From assembly GCA_965267355.1 (NCBI GenBank), contig OZ253956.1, forward strand, positions 496,001-560,000: DNA of 64,000 nt, in the 5' to 3' direction. Source of the DNA: GCA-002793235 sp965267355 (GTDB lineage Bacteria > Bacteroidota > Bacteroidia > Flavobacteriales_E > Vicingaceae). Under the pieces are notes generated by a model. The model had not been told where the DNA came from. It saw only the letters and a list, made by a program, of their open reading frames with translations, and did not search any database. Both the position numbers and the translations under genes were made by a program. Shown one piece after another: positions 17,375 to 24,984 of this stretch (position 1 is its first letter; each line of letters opens with the position of its first letter).

Positions 17375-18166
17375 TTAAAAATAAATACCAATATTTAGTG
17401 CCATGTAATTAAGGTTGGCATTGGCTTCTTTATTCGATAAATCACCCCCTAACAATAATATATTTTCATCAGTAACATCACTTACCGTTCTATCAAATTG
17501 GTTTATAAATCCATTATTAAATGTTAACCCTAAAATTAAGCTGGTATTTCCTGAAATATTATACTCTACCCCAGCACCGATTACCATTGCCATATTCATA
17601 AAGTTAGCATCATCAGACGCATCATCCAAAGTATAATTAGCAGATTGTTGTATTGGCAATATACCATCACTATAATTATATTCAAATTCTGCTTTTGATT
17701 TATAATTGATACCTGCTTTTAAACCAATATTAGCATAATAAGTAAAGTAACCTATTTCATTCGTTCTTAATTTTAACGTGAGAGGCAACTCAATGTATCT
17801 AAACTTGTATGTAGCTTCTACATCTGCCACATATAAATTATCTAATCCATCAGTAACACCAACATACTTTACTTTCCCGGGAGTATTCTGTAAAAACAAG
17901 CCTGTAGATAATAAATAATTATTACTTAAAAAATATTCAAAAGATAATCCGTAGGCAAAACCCATTTTAGAGCCATTACTCTCAAAACCTGTTCGGTTTG
18001 ATTTCATCCATGCGATATTAGGGTTAACCTGAATCCCCAACCTAAAGGTTCTATCCTCATTAGGCAATTTTGCTACAGGATCGTTTTCAAAATCATCTTG
18101 TGCAGAAAGGTTTAAAAATAATAAACCAAATACTATTAAAGTGAGTACTTTTGCTTGTGAAATCAT
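17375..18166 (-). CDS. Outer membrane beta-barrel protein (PorT-like family)
   Basis: Residues 1-22 are a signal peptide (LIVFGLLFLNLSAQ), followed by a short charged region, then strands of alternating hydrophobic residues: LGIQVNPNIAW, GFAYGLSFEYFLS, YLLSTGLFL, FRYIELPLTLKLR, YANIGLKAGINY, MVIGAGVEYNIS, LILGLTFNNGF, MALNIGIYF. That pattern with a terminal aromatic predicts an eight-stranded barrel of the OMP_b-brl type, to which PorT belongs. PorT is a type IX secretion component, but these families are hard to tell apart by eye and this could be an ordinary small porin-like protein. Context next to nadE and gldB suggests a link to the envelope or gliding. Confidence 0.7.
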   Translation of the reverse strand: MISQAKVLTLIVFGLLFLNLSAQDDFENDPVAKLPNEDRTFRLGIQVNPNIAWMKSNRTGFESNGSKMGFAYGLSFEYFLSNNYLLSTGLFLQNTPGKVKYVGVTDGLDNLYVADVEATYKFRYIELPLTLKLRTNEIGYFTYYANIGLKAGINYKSKAEFEYNYSDGILPIQQSANYTLDDASDDANFMNMAMVIGAGVEYNISGNTSLILGLTFNNGFINQFDRTVSDVTDENILLLGGDLSNKEANANLNYMALNIGIYF

Positions 18167-18170
18167 AAAT

Positions 18171-18178
18171 CAAAATTA
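18171..18178 (-). promoter_or_regulatory. -7 promoter element very close to the beta-barrel gene start
   Basis: The minus strand reads TAATTTTG, a full TAnnTTTG match, but only four bases separate it from the ATG at 18166. Transcription from it would start at or near the start codon, giving a leaderless or nearly leaderless message. Confidence 0.3.
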
Positions 18179-18204
18179 GCTATAAAATAACCCTGAAAAG
18201 GCTT

Positions 18205-19224
18205 ATGAAATTCGATTTTTCAACACTTAAATGCTTAATAACTTTAACTACTTTTCTACTGGTTTTTTCTTGTGGTAATAATCGGTTAGATGTTGATGTA
18301 AGCCATGTGCACGTTGAATTAAAAATCAAACGTTTCGATCAAGATTTATTTCAATACGCCTCAGAATTAAATGAATCTGAAATTAAAGAATTACAAAACA
18401 ATTACGGTTTGTTTTTTACCGATTTCACCAACAGTATCATTAACATTGGTAATATTCAATCGCCTCAAGCTCAATACCATTTGAATGCTTTTGTAAACGA
18501 TAGTTACATCAAAGAAATAAAAATCGAAAGTGATGAGTTATATCATGATTTCACACCTTATAAAAAACAATTATTAGATGCTTTTAAGTACTATAAATAT
18601 TACTTTCCGAAAAGAAATATTCCAGAAATAATCACTTATATTTCAGGCTATAATTATGCTATCGTAGCTGATGAAAATTATCTTGGCATTGGTTTAGATA
18701 TGTTTTTAGGAACAAAGCATGAAGCGTATGCAAGGCTTGGGTTGCCTCAATATAAAACTGATTTTATGACTCCTGATTATCTGGTTAGTGGAGCAATGTT
18801 GAGTTGGGTTTCAACCGAATTCGAATTGGACAACACCAATGCTGACTTACTAACTGAAATGATACACCAAGGTAAACTTTTATATTTAATGGATGCTCTA
18901 ATGCCTAAAGCATCTAATACTGTAAAAATTAATTACACTAACGAGCAATTAAGTTGGTGTAAAAACAATGCTGAAGAGATGTGGTTTTTCTTTATTGATA
19001 ATGATTTATTATACACTAAAAAAACCTCTGACATCATTAAATTTATGGGAGAAGCACCTTTTATTCAAGGCTTTCCAGAAGGATCGCCTGGCAGAGTAGG
19101 GCACTGGATAGGTTGGCAAATTGTTAAAGCATATATGGATAAAAACCCAAACACAACTGTTGAGCAATTAATGAATAATAACAACGCCCAAGCAATTTTA
19201 ACTAAATCGAAATATAAACCATGA
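18205..19224 (+). CDS. gldB: Gliding motility lipoprotein GldB
   Basis: GldB is a lipoprotein needed for gliding and type IX secretion-related function in Flavobacterium. The signal ends FLLVFSC (C23), a usable lipobox. The body shows family landmarks RFDQDLFQY, LQNNYGLFFTDFTN, YISGYNYAIVADENYLGIGLDMFLG, PDYLVSGAMLSW and PGRVGHWIGWQIVKAYM. The last resembles the DUF2268/zinc-peptidase-like region seen in this family. At 339 residues the length is normal. It is immediately followed by gldC with a four-base overlap (ATGA), the conserved gldB-gldC arrangement, and preceded by divergent nadE and beta-barrel genes. Confidence 0.9.
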   Translation: MKFDFSTLKCLITLTTFLLVFSCGNNRLDVDVSHVHVELKIKRFDQDLFQYASELNESEIKELQNNYGLFFTDFTNSIINIGNIQSPQAQYHLNAFVNDSYIKEIKIESDELYHDFTPYKKQLLDAFKYYKYYFPKRNIPEIITYISGYNYAIVADENYLGIGLDMFLGTKHEAYARLGLPQYKTDFMTPDYLVSGAMLSWVSTEFELDNTNADLLTEMIHQGKLLYLMDALMPKASNTVKINYTNEQLSWCKNNAEEMWFFFIDNDLLYTKKTSDIIKFMGEAPFIQGFPEGSPGRVGHWIGWQIVKAYMDKNPNTTVEQLMNNNNAQAILTKSKYKP

Positions 19225-19550
19225 GTAAAAAATCTGATATAAACTTTACCATTAGTTTAGATGAAAATCACATTCCAGAAAAAATTGAATGGAATGCAAC
19301 AGATAGTGGAGAAGATGGTACAAAAGAAGCAAAAGCATTAATGATGAGTTTGTGGGATCCAAACGAAAACAATACCTTGCGTATTGATTTATGGACCAAA
19401 GAGATGATGGTAGATGAAATGAAGCATTTCTTTTTTCAATCGTTTATTACTATGAGCGACACTTACGAAAGAGCTACAAGCGATAAAGAAACCGCAGAAG
19501 AAATTAGAGAATTTGTTAAAACACTAGGACAAAAACTAACCAACAATTAG
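19221..19550 (+). CDS. gldC: Gliding motility protein GldC
   Basis: This is a 109-residue soluble protein without signal peptide. Conserved stretches are INFTISLDENHIPEKIEW, TKEAKALMMSLWDPNENNTLRIDLWTKEMMVDEM and FFFQSFITMSDTYERAT. GldC improves gliding in Flavobacterium though it is not strictly essential there. The ATG overlaps the gldB stop by four bases. A secreted protein of unknown function and hemN follow without intergenic space. Confidence 0.9.
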   Translation: MSKKSDINFTISLDENHIPEKIEWNATDSGEDGTKEAKALMMSLWDPNENNTLRIDLWTKEMMVDEMKHFFFQSFITMSDTYERATSDKETAEEIREFVKTLGQKLTNN

Positions 19551-19552
19551 TC

Positions 19553-20020
19553 TTGAAAACACCTTTTTACATTACCCTAATTATCATTCTATTTACAAGT
19601 GTAAATACTACTTACGGTCAGTGTGAAAAACTGAAGAGAAAAAGAATTTATCAACTTCTGGGAGCTGCAGAATATGACAATCACCGCAGTTCTGATGTAG
19701 TTACTTCAGAAAACTATCATACCGAAGAATATCAAATTAACCTATTTAAAGGAGTGGTTTATAAATTAGTTTTTGATGCTGCTAAAATGCCTGAAGGTGT
19801 TACCATTTACCTTTACGATTTAGGGAAAAAACGCGGTGCAGGAAAGTATGAAGAAGTATTTAATTCATCAACTGCCGAACTCACAAAATATGGAACTTAC
19901 GAGATAACAATGGAGTTTCCTCAACGAAAAATGCTGGTGAAATACGACATAAAAGAAAACACCAAACCTGGATGCGTTTCATTTGTTTTAGGTTATTATT
20001 TTAAAAATAGAATTAAATAA
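19553..20020 (+). CDS. Secreted protein, unknown function, in the gldBC operon
   Basis: The start is TTG at 19553, two bases after the gldC stop, because no ATG occurs early enough to keep the signal peptide (TPFYITLIIILFTSVNTTYG, residues 3-22). The mature 130 residues are rich in beta strands and include EEYQINLFKGVVYKLVFDA and LTKYGTYEITMEFPQRKML, which suggests a small beta sandwich. It ends with a one-base overlap into hemN (TAATG). The position between gldC and hemN suggests co-transcription. I do not recognise the family. Confidence 0.7.
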   Translation: MKTPFYITLIIILFTSVNTTYGQCEKLKRKRIYQLLGAAEYDNHRSSDVVTSENYHTEEYQINLFKGVVYKLVFDAAKMPEGVTIYLYDLGKKRGAGKYEEVFNSSTAELTKYGTYEITMEFPQRKMLVKYDIKENTKPGCVSFVLGYYFKNRIK

Positions 20021-21384
20021 TGAGTGAAAATTTAATTCAGAAATATAACATTGCTGGTCCTCGATACACCAGTTACCCTACAGTACCTTTTTGGAATAAG
20101 GAAGGAATTGATTACAAAGTTTGGACTGAGTCTGTTAAAAAATCATTTGCTGAATCCAATTTAAAAGAAGGTATAAGCATATACATTCATTTACCTTTTT
20201 GTGAAAATTTGTGCACCTTTTGTGGCTGCCATAAACGCATTACTAAACAACATAGTGTTGAAGAACCTTATGTTGATGTAGTTTTGAAAGAATGGAACTT
20301 ATATTGTAAGCTGTTTGATTCAAAACCTCGCATCAAAGAATTACATCTAGGTGGTGGAACCCCAACGTTTTTTAGCCCTGAGAACTTAGCCAAACTGATT
20401 AATGGTATAATGACTAATGCTGAAAAATGCAAAGAATATGAATTTAGTTTTGAAGCTCACCCAAATAACACCACAGAAGAGCATTTACAAACACTTTATG
20501 ATTTAGGTTTTAGAAGAAACAGTTTTGGTGTTCAGGATTATGATGAGAAGGTTCAGAAAACAATTAACCGTATTCAACCTTTTGAAAAAGTAAAAATTGC
20601 TACTGATAAGTCTCGTGAAATAGGTTATGGGTCAGTTAGTCATGATTTGGTATTTGGGTTACCTCACCAGACCAAAGCAAGTATTTTAGATACTATTAAC
20701 CAAACCAAAGAACTGAAACCCGATAGAATTGCTTTCTACAGTTATGCACATGTGCCATGGATTAAAGGAGTGGGACAAAGAGGGTATGATGAAAATGATT
20801 TACCAAGTCCAGATGAGAAACGTGAGTTTTATGAAAGTGGCAAGAAATTGCTAGGAGAATTAGGATACGAAGAAATAGGTATGGATCATTTTGCATTAAA
20901 GAATGATTCTCTTTATAAAGCTATGGAGAATAAAACACTTCATAGAAACTTTATGGGCTATACTGCAGGTAAAACTCAATTAATGGTTGGCTTGGGTATG
21001 AGCTCTATAAGTGATAGCTGGTACAGTTTTGCACAAAATGTAAAAACGGTTGAAGAGTATACCGAAATTGTAAACACAGGACGTATACCTATTTTTAGAG
21101 GACACGATTTAACTGATGAAGATTTGGTAATAAGACAACACATCTTAAATATCATGTGCCACTTTGAAACCAGTTGGGAAGATGAAACTTTACAGTTTCC
21201 TGAACTACAAGAATGCTTAGAGCGATTACAAGAAATGCAGCAAGACGGTTTAGTAAACATTACCGAAACTGGGTTAAGTTTACCTGAACATGCTCGCCCG
21301 TTCGTACGTAATGTATGCATGGCTTTTGATTTACGTTTAATTAGAAATAAGCCTACTACCCGTATTTTTTCGATGACTATTTAA
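20020..21384 (+). CDS. hemN: Oxygen-independent coproporphyrinogen III oxidase
   Basis: HemN is a radical SAM enzyme that oxidatively decarboxylates coproporphyrinogen III to protoporphyrinogen IX without oxygen. The [4Fe-4S] motif is C61-x3-C65-x2-C68-x-C70 in LPFCENLCTFCGCHKR, exactly the HemN form with the extra cysteine. Other landmarks are LHLGGGTPTFFSPENL, FEAHPNN, RNSFGVQDYDEKVQ and IGMDHFAL. The start RYTSYPTVPFW is also that of true HemN rather than HemW. At 454 residues it is full length. It is last in the gldB-gldC-unknown-hemN group. Confidence 0.94.
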   Translation: MSENLIQKYNIAGPRYTSYPTVPFWNKEGIDYKVWTESVKKSFAESNLKEGISIYIHLPFCENLCTFCGCHKRITKQHSVEEPYVDVVLKEWNLYCKLFDSKPRIKELHLGGGTPTFFSPENLAKLINGIMTNAEKCKEYEFSFEAHPNNTTEEHLQTLYDLGFRRNSFGVQDYDEKVQKTINRIQPFEKVKIATDKSREIGYGSVSHDLVFGLPHQTKASILDTINQTKELKPDRIAFYSYAHVPWIKGVGQRGYDENDLPSPDEKREFYESGKKLLGELGYEEIGMDHFALKNDSLYKAMENKTLHRNFMGYTAGKTQLMVGLGMSSISDSWYSFAQNVKTVEEYTEIVNTGRIPIFRGHDLTDEDLVIRQHILNIMCHFETSWEDETLQFPELQECLERLQEMQQDGLVNITETGLSLPEHARPFVRNVCMAFDLRLIRNKPTTRIFSMTI

Positions 21385-21548
21385 GCTTTTTACTCAACGA
21401 ACAAGTTAAAATTAATATTCTGAATAGTAATATATCATTAACTATACAGCCATATCATTAATTTATTTTATGTATTTCATTATAAATATAAATGAAATTA
21501 AACCTTTATTCTTTCGTTACTTTGTTGTTGAACTTTAAATCCAAAAAA

Positions 21549-22313
21549 ATGAACAAAGTAATCACTATCATAACAGTTCTCTCCTTATTCTTAACAAGTT
21601 GTGCTGTTATAAGGCCAGGTGAAATTGGAGTCAAACAAAAATTGGGTAAACTTTCTAATGAAAGCCATGCGCCTGGTTCAGTATGGATTAATCCTCTAAC
21701 AACTAGAGTAATAAAAACCAATATTCAAGTTAACGACATTAAATTATCTCTTAGCCTACCTAGTAAGGAAGGACTAAGCGTAACATCTAAAATTTCAATT
21801 CTATACAGGATAGATCAAAATAGTGTTCCAAAAGTTATTCGAAATATTGGACTTGGATATGAAGGAATAATTTCGAATGTATTTAGATCTGCTTCAGCAG
21901 ATGTGTGTTCAAAATACTTTGCAAAAGATATGCATTCTGGCATGCGAACAGAAATTGAGAGTGAAATAAAAAAGAAAATGGAAGAAACGCTAACAGAACA
22001 AGGAATTATTATAGAAGCAGTATTAATGAAGAGTATTCAACTACCTGTTGGACTGGCAAGTTCAATTGAACAAAAATTACAAGCGGAACAAGATGCCATG
22101 CGCATGGTATTCATTCTTGAACAAGAAAAACTTGAAGCCGAAAGGAAAATTATCGAAGCTACAGGAACAAAAGATGCTCAAAAGATCCTCTCTGAAGGAT
22201 TAACCGATGAAATAATCAAATTTAGAAGTATTGAAGCTTTTATTGAACTTTCAAAATCGACTAATAGTAAAATAATTATTACAGATGGAAAAGTTCCATA
22301 CTTAGTTGAATAG
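21549..22313 (+). CDS. SPFH/prohibitin-family lipoprotein
   Basis: I start at the ATG at 21549, since it opens a clean lipoprotein signal MNKVITIITVLSLFLTSC (lipobox LTSC, C18). An ATG at 21492 is in frame but adds an unlikely N terminus. The SPFH domain covers about 22-200: RPGEIGVKQKLGKLSNE, SVTSKISILYRID, SNVFRSASADVCSKYFAKDM, TEQGIIIEAVLMKSIQLP. A charged helix follows (EQEKLEAERKIIEATGTK), then the tail KIIITDGKVPYLVE. SPFH proteins scaffold membrane microdomains and protease complexes. Here the usual transmembrane anchor is replaced by a lipid anchor on the periplasmic face. Similar lipid-anchored members occur in other flavobacteria. It opens a group of five same-strand envelope genes. 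Confidence 0.88.
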   Translation: MNKVITIITVLSLFLTSCAVIRPGEIGVKQKLGKLSNESHAPGSVWINPLTTRVIKTNIQVNDIKLSLSLPSKEGLSVTSKISILYRIDQNSVPKVIRNIGLGYEGIISNVFRSASADVCSKYFAKDMHSGMRTEIESEIKKKMEETLTEQGIIIEAVLMKSIQLPVGLASSIEQKLQAEQDAMRMVFILEQEKLEAERKIIEATGTKDAQKILSEGLTDEIIKFRSIEAFIELSKSTNSKIIITDGKVPYLVE

Positions 22314-22352
22314 CAAATTGTTTTAATTACTAACTCATAATATCTTATACAT

Positions 22353-22706
22353 ATGAAAAACAATAATTCATCTTCAATTACAGCTTTTAGAAACAATGCT
22401 AAAAAAACAAACTCAGCTTGTTATAAATCAAAAGCAGTATACCTAGATAAAAAGAATATTCTAGGACTTAAATTCGACAAAAGTGACACTTTAGAATGTT
22501 TAGAGCAGCAAAAAAACCGAAAACAACTTTTAAAGAAGGGGATGAGACTTGGTAATGAATACAAGCAAAAAGTTAAAATCTTTTTTAGAGGTCTGCATAA
22601 TCATTTTTACACTGAAACAACTATTTGGTACGTAGGCAAACATTACATAAGTCTTAAAGGTGGCGTTGCTTTACCTATAAGAAGTATTTTTAAAATTGAA
22701 ATTTAA
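22353..22706 (+). CDS. Small conserved protein, paralogue of the gene at 4313
   Basis: This 117-residue soluble basic protein shares its C-terminal half with the product of 4313-4612: KKGMRLGNEYKQKVKIFFR, TETTIWYVGKHYISLKGG and LPIRSIFKIEI. Its N-terminal 45 residues are serine/lysine rich and probably disordered. It lies 39 bases after the SPFH gene and 14 before the LRR gene. The conserved half alternates hydrophobic strands and looks like a small beta barrel. Function unknown. Confidence 0.75.
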   Translation: MKNNNSSSITAFRNNAKKTNSACYKSKAVYLDKKNILGLKFDKSDTLECLEQQKNRKQLLKKGMRLGNEYKQKVKIFFRGLHNHFYTETTIWYVGKHYISLKGGVALPIRSIFKIEI

Positions 22707-22720
22707 TCTATCATTTACAA

Positions 22721-23383
22721 TTGAAAAACCTACAAAACATAACATTTGTCTTATTTGTTCTCATAGCTTTATTAATAAATAAGGCTAAGTGTCAAGAGGG
22801 ATTTGATTCTACAATAACCAAAAGAGAATATAATAACTTACAAGAAGCTCTTAATAATCCAGAAAAAGTATATAGATTGGATTTGAGTAACCAAAAATTC
22901 TACTCCCTTTCAGATATAATTTGGGACAAATTTAACAACCTAGAATATTTGAGCTTAAGAAATGATCATTTAAAAGAAATACCTTCAGGAATTGGAAATA
23001 TAGAACATCTAAAAGTGTTAGACTTAAGCGGAAATGATTTTAAGGTTTTACCTGAATCATTTTCTAACTTGAAGGAACTAAAAGAACTTTATTTAAATAA
23101 CGAAAGTAAAATGGATATTAACAAAAGTCTTATCGTTATAAAAGATTTGCCCGAGTTAAGAATACTTCACCTTGAAAATGACAACCTTAAAAAAATTCCT
23201 AAATCTGTTTTTCAATTATCTCAGATAGAAAAATTATACCTTAACCAAAACCAACTAAAACAAGTACCAAATGAACTAATAGAATTAAAAAATTTAGAAT
23301 ACATTGATTTGCATGACAATCGCTTGGAACTTAACAAACAAGAATTGGAATTTCAAGGGTTTGGTATAAAAATAGATTTATAG
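22721..23383 (+). CDS. Secreted leucine-rich repeat protein
   Basis: The start codon is TTG at 22721, immediately before a signal peptide (NLQNITFVLFVLIALLINKAKC). Residues 55-215 form about seven leucine-rich repeats of roughly 23 residues with the pattern LxxLxLxxNxLxxIPxxI: LEYLSLRNDHLKEIPSGIG, LKVLDLSGNDFKVLPESF, LRILHLENDNLKKIPKSVF, IEKLYLNQNQLKQVPNEL, LEYIDLHDNRLEL. LRR solenoids bind proteins. The partner is unknown. The protein is likely periplasmic or surface exposed and has no sorting domain. It sits in the middle of the envelope gene group. Confidence 0.85.
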   Translation: MKNLQNITFVLFVLIALLINKAKCQEGFDSTITKREYNNLQEALNNPEKVYRLDLSNQKFYSLSDIIWDKFNNLEYLSLRNDHLKEIPSGIGNIEHLKVLDLSGNDFKVLPESFSNLKELKELYLNNESKMDINKSLIVIKDLPELRILHLENDNLKKIPKSVFQLSQIEKLYLNQNQLKQVPNELIELKNLEYIDLHDNRLELNKQELEFQGFGIKIDL

Positions 23384-23443
23384 ACTAACACTAATGTATC
23401 TATATCACTTTACCCTTAAACAAATTAAAATCTCTAAATAATT

Positions 23444-24337
23444 ATGATAAGGTTTTTATCAGAATTCTTTCAAATCGCACTTGGTATAATTCTAGCCAGC
23501 ATAGGGCTTAAAATGTTTTTGCTACCAAATGGTTTTTTAGATGGCGGAGTAACTGGAATTGCTATTCTTTTAAGTAAACTTTCAGGTTTCAACATATCTA
23601 TTACTTTATTAATTGTAAGTACGCCATTTCTTATTCTAGCTTGGTTTAGTTTATCTAAAAGAATATTCTTTAAATCTGTTTTATCAATTATATCACTTGC
23701 CATTGTTATCCACTTCGAAAACTTCAATGCAATAACCGATGACAAACTTTTAATTGCCATTTTTGGTGGTCTTTTTCTTGGTGCTGGAATTGGTCTTAGC
23801 ATAAAAAATGGGGCGGTTCTGGATGGCTCCGAAATACTAGGAATATTTATTAATAATCGCTTGGGAATTAGTATTGGAAGAGTCATCCTAGTTTTTAATG
23901 TTATTCTTTTCGGAATTACCGCTCTTGTATTATCTATTGAAATAGCAATGTATTCCATTCTTACCTTTATTGTTACTGCCAAAATAATTGATTTAATGAT
24001 TGAAGGTTTTGAAGATTATGTTGGTTTAATGATAATATCAGATAAAACAAACATAATTAACAACGAACTTATAAAAAATGTGGGTACTGGAACTACTTTA
24101 TATCAAGGATCTGGCGGTTTTGGGAAAAGGGGTTCTCAACCAAAAAATGATATTATTCACACTGCAATAAACAGAATTGATATCAGAAGAACTTATAACT
24201 TAATAGATTCTATTGACAAAGATGCTTTTATAATAGAATTTGATGTTAATAGCATTAAAGGTGGGGTCTCTACAAAACTTCTATCTAAAGATCGATTAAG
24301 AAAATTATCATCTGTTACAAGCAAATTTAATTATTGA
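23444..24337 (+). CDS. YitT-family membrane protein
   Basis: The 297-residue protein has an N-terminal membrane domain with five or six helices (SEFFQIALGIILASIGLKMF, the PNGFLDGGVTGIAILLS loop typical of YitT, then IAIFGGLFLGAGIGLSIKNGAVLDGSEILG) and a C-terminal cytoplasmic DUF2179 domain (about 195-290, with GTGTTLYQGSGGFGKR). The family is widespread, with no established transport substrate. The match is strong along the whole length. It follows the LRR gene by 60 bases and precedes the four-helix sensor-like gene by 18. Confidence 0.88.
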   Translation: MIRFLSEFFQIALGIILASIGLKMFLLPNGFLDGGVTGIAILLSKLSGFNISITLLIVSTPFLILAWFSLSKRIFFKSVLSIISLAIVIHFENFNAITDDKLLIAIFGGLFLGAGIGLSIKNGAVLDGSEILGIFINNRLGISIGRVILVFNVILFGITALVLSIEIAMYSILTFIVTAKIIDLMIEGFEDYVGLMIISDKTNIINNELIKNVGTGTTLYQGSGGFGKRGSQPKNDIIHTAINRIDIRRTYNLIDSIDKDAFIIEFDVNSIKGGVSTKLLSKDRLRKLSSVTSKFNY

Positions 24338-24355
24338 ATATTAATCTAAATCATC

Positions 24356-24949
24356 ATGAATATATTTGTAAAAATAAAGTGGGTTGTAGCAATATTGGGA
24401 ATATTCCTAATAATACTCTCAACAAACCTAATTGATAAAAATAATTTTCTTCGAATCGAAGAATCCATAGAAAATATATACAATGAAAGGCTTTTATCGA
24501 AAGAATTACTAATGGACATTAGTATTCAGTTTCACGATAAAGAAATAGCATATGCACTAAATGATTCCGTTTATTTACAATCAAAGAACAGTGAAATTAA
24601 TGACAAAATAGCCCATTCGCTTAAGCAATTTGATAGAGTAGAATTAACAACTAATGAAAAGTACATTTTAAAAGATCTGAATAGAAATCATAAAAAATTG
24701 ATTCAGTTAGAATCAAATGTGGAAACGGTAAAATCATTATACAATCCCGAATGTGCTAGTATCTTCTCAGCAATCAATAAAAATATTGTCGATTTAGCAA
24801 GTGAACAAATACAAGAAGGAAAGAATCAAAAAAAGATTGCTAATGATGCTGTAAGTCTAACAAAATTGTTCTCAAAAATTGAAATCTATATATTAATTTT
24901 CTTGGCTATTATTTTACAAGTAATAATACTGTATACTCCAAAAAAATAA
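24356..24949 (+). CDS. Orphan four-helix-bundle (MCP sensor-like) membrane protein
   Basis: One transmembrane helix lies at each end (about 8-26 and 172-192), with a 145-residue helical periplasmic segment between them. That segment looks like the 4HB_MCP ligand-binding domain of chemoreceptors (SIENIYNERLLSKELLMDISIQ begins its first helix). After the second helix the protein stops in YTPKK, so there is no HAMP, methyl-accepting or kinase domain. It may work through a partner protein, or bind a ligand without signalling. The five-gene group of which it is last includes SPFH, LRR and YitT proteins. The family assignment is by pattern and moderately sure. Confidence 0.7.
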   Translation: MNIFVKIKWVVAILGIFLIILSTNLIDKNNFLRIEESIENIYNERLLSKELLMDISIQFHDKEIAYALNDSVYLQSKNSEINDKIAHSLKQFDRVELTTNEKYILKDLNRNHKKLIQLESNVETVKSLYNPECASIFSAINKNIVDLASEQIQEGKNQKKIANDAVSLTKLFSKIEIYILIFLAIILQVIILYTPKK

Positions 24950-24984
24950 ATTATTTAATTTCTTATAGTGTTATTATAAATTTA

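Noticed and set aside
23384..23443. Possible small gene between the LRR and YitT genes
   Set aside because: The 60-base gap has no frame with a start and reasonable length, and it is simply AT-rich.
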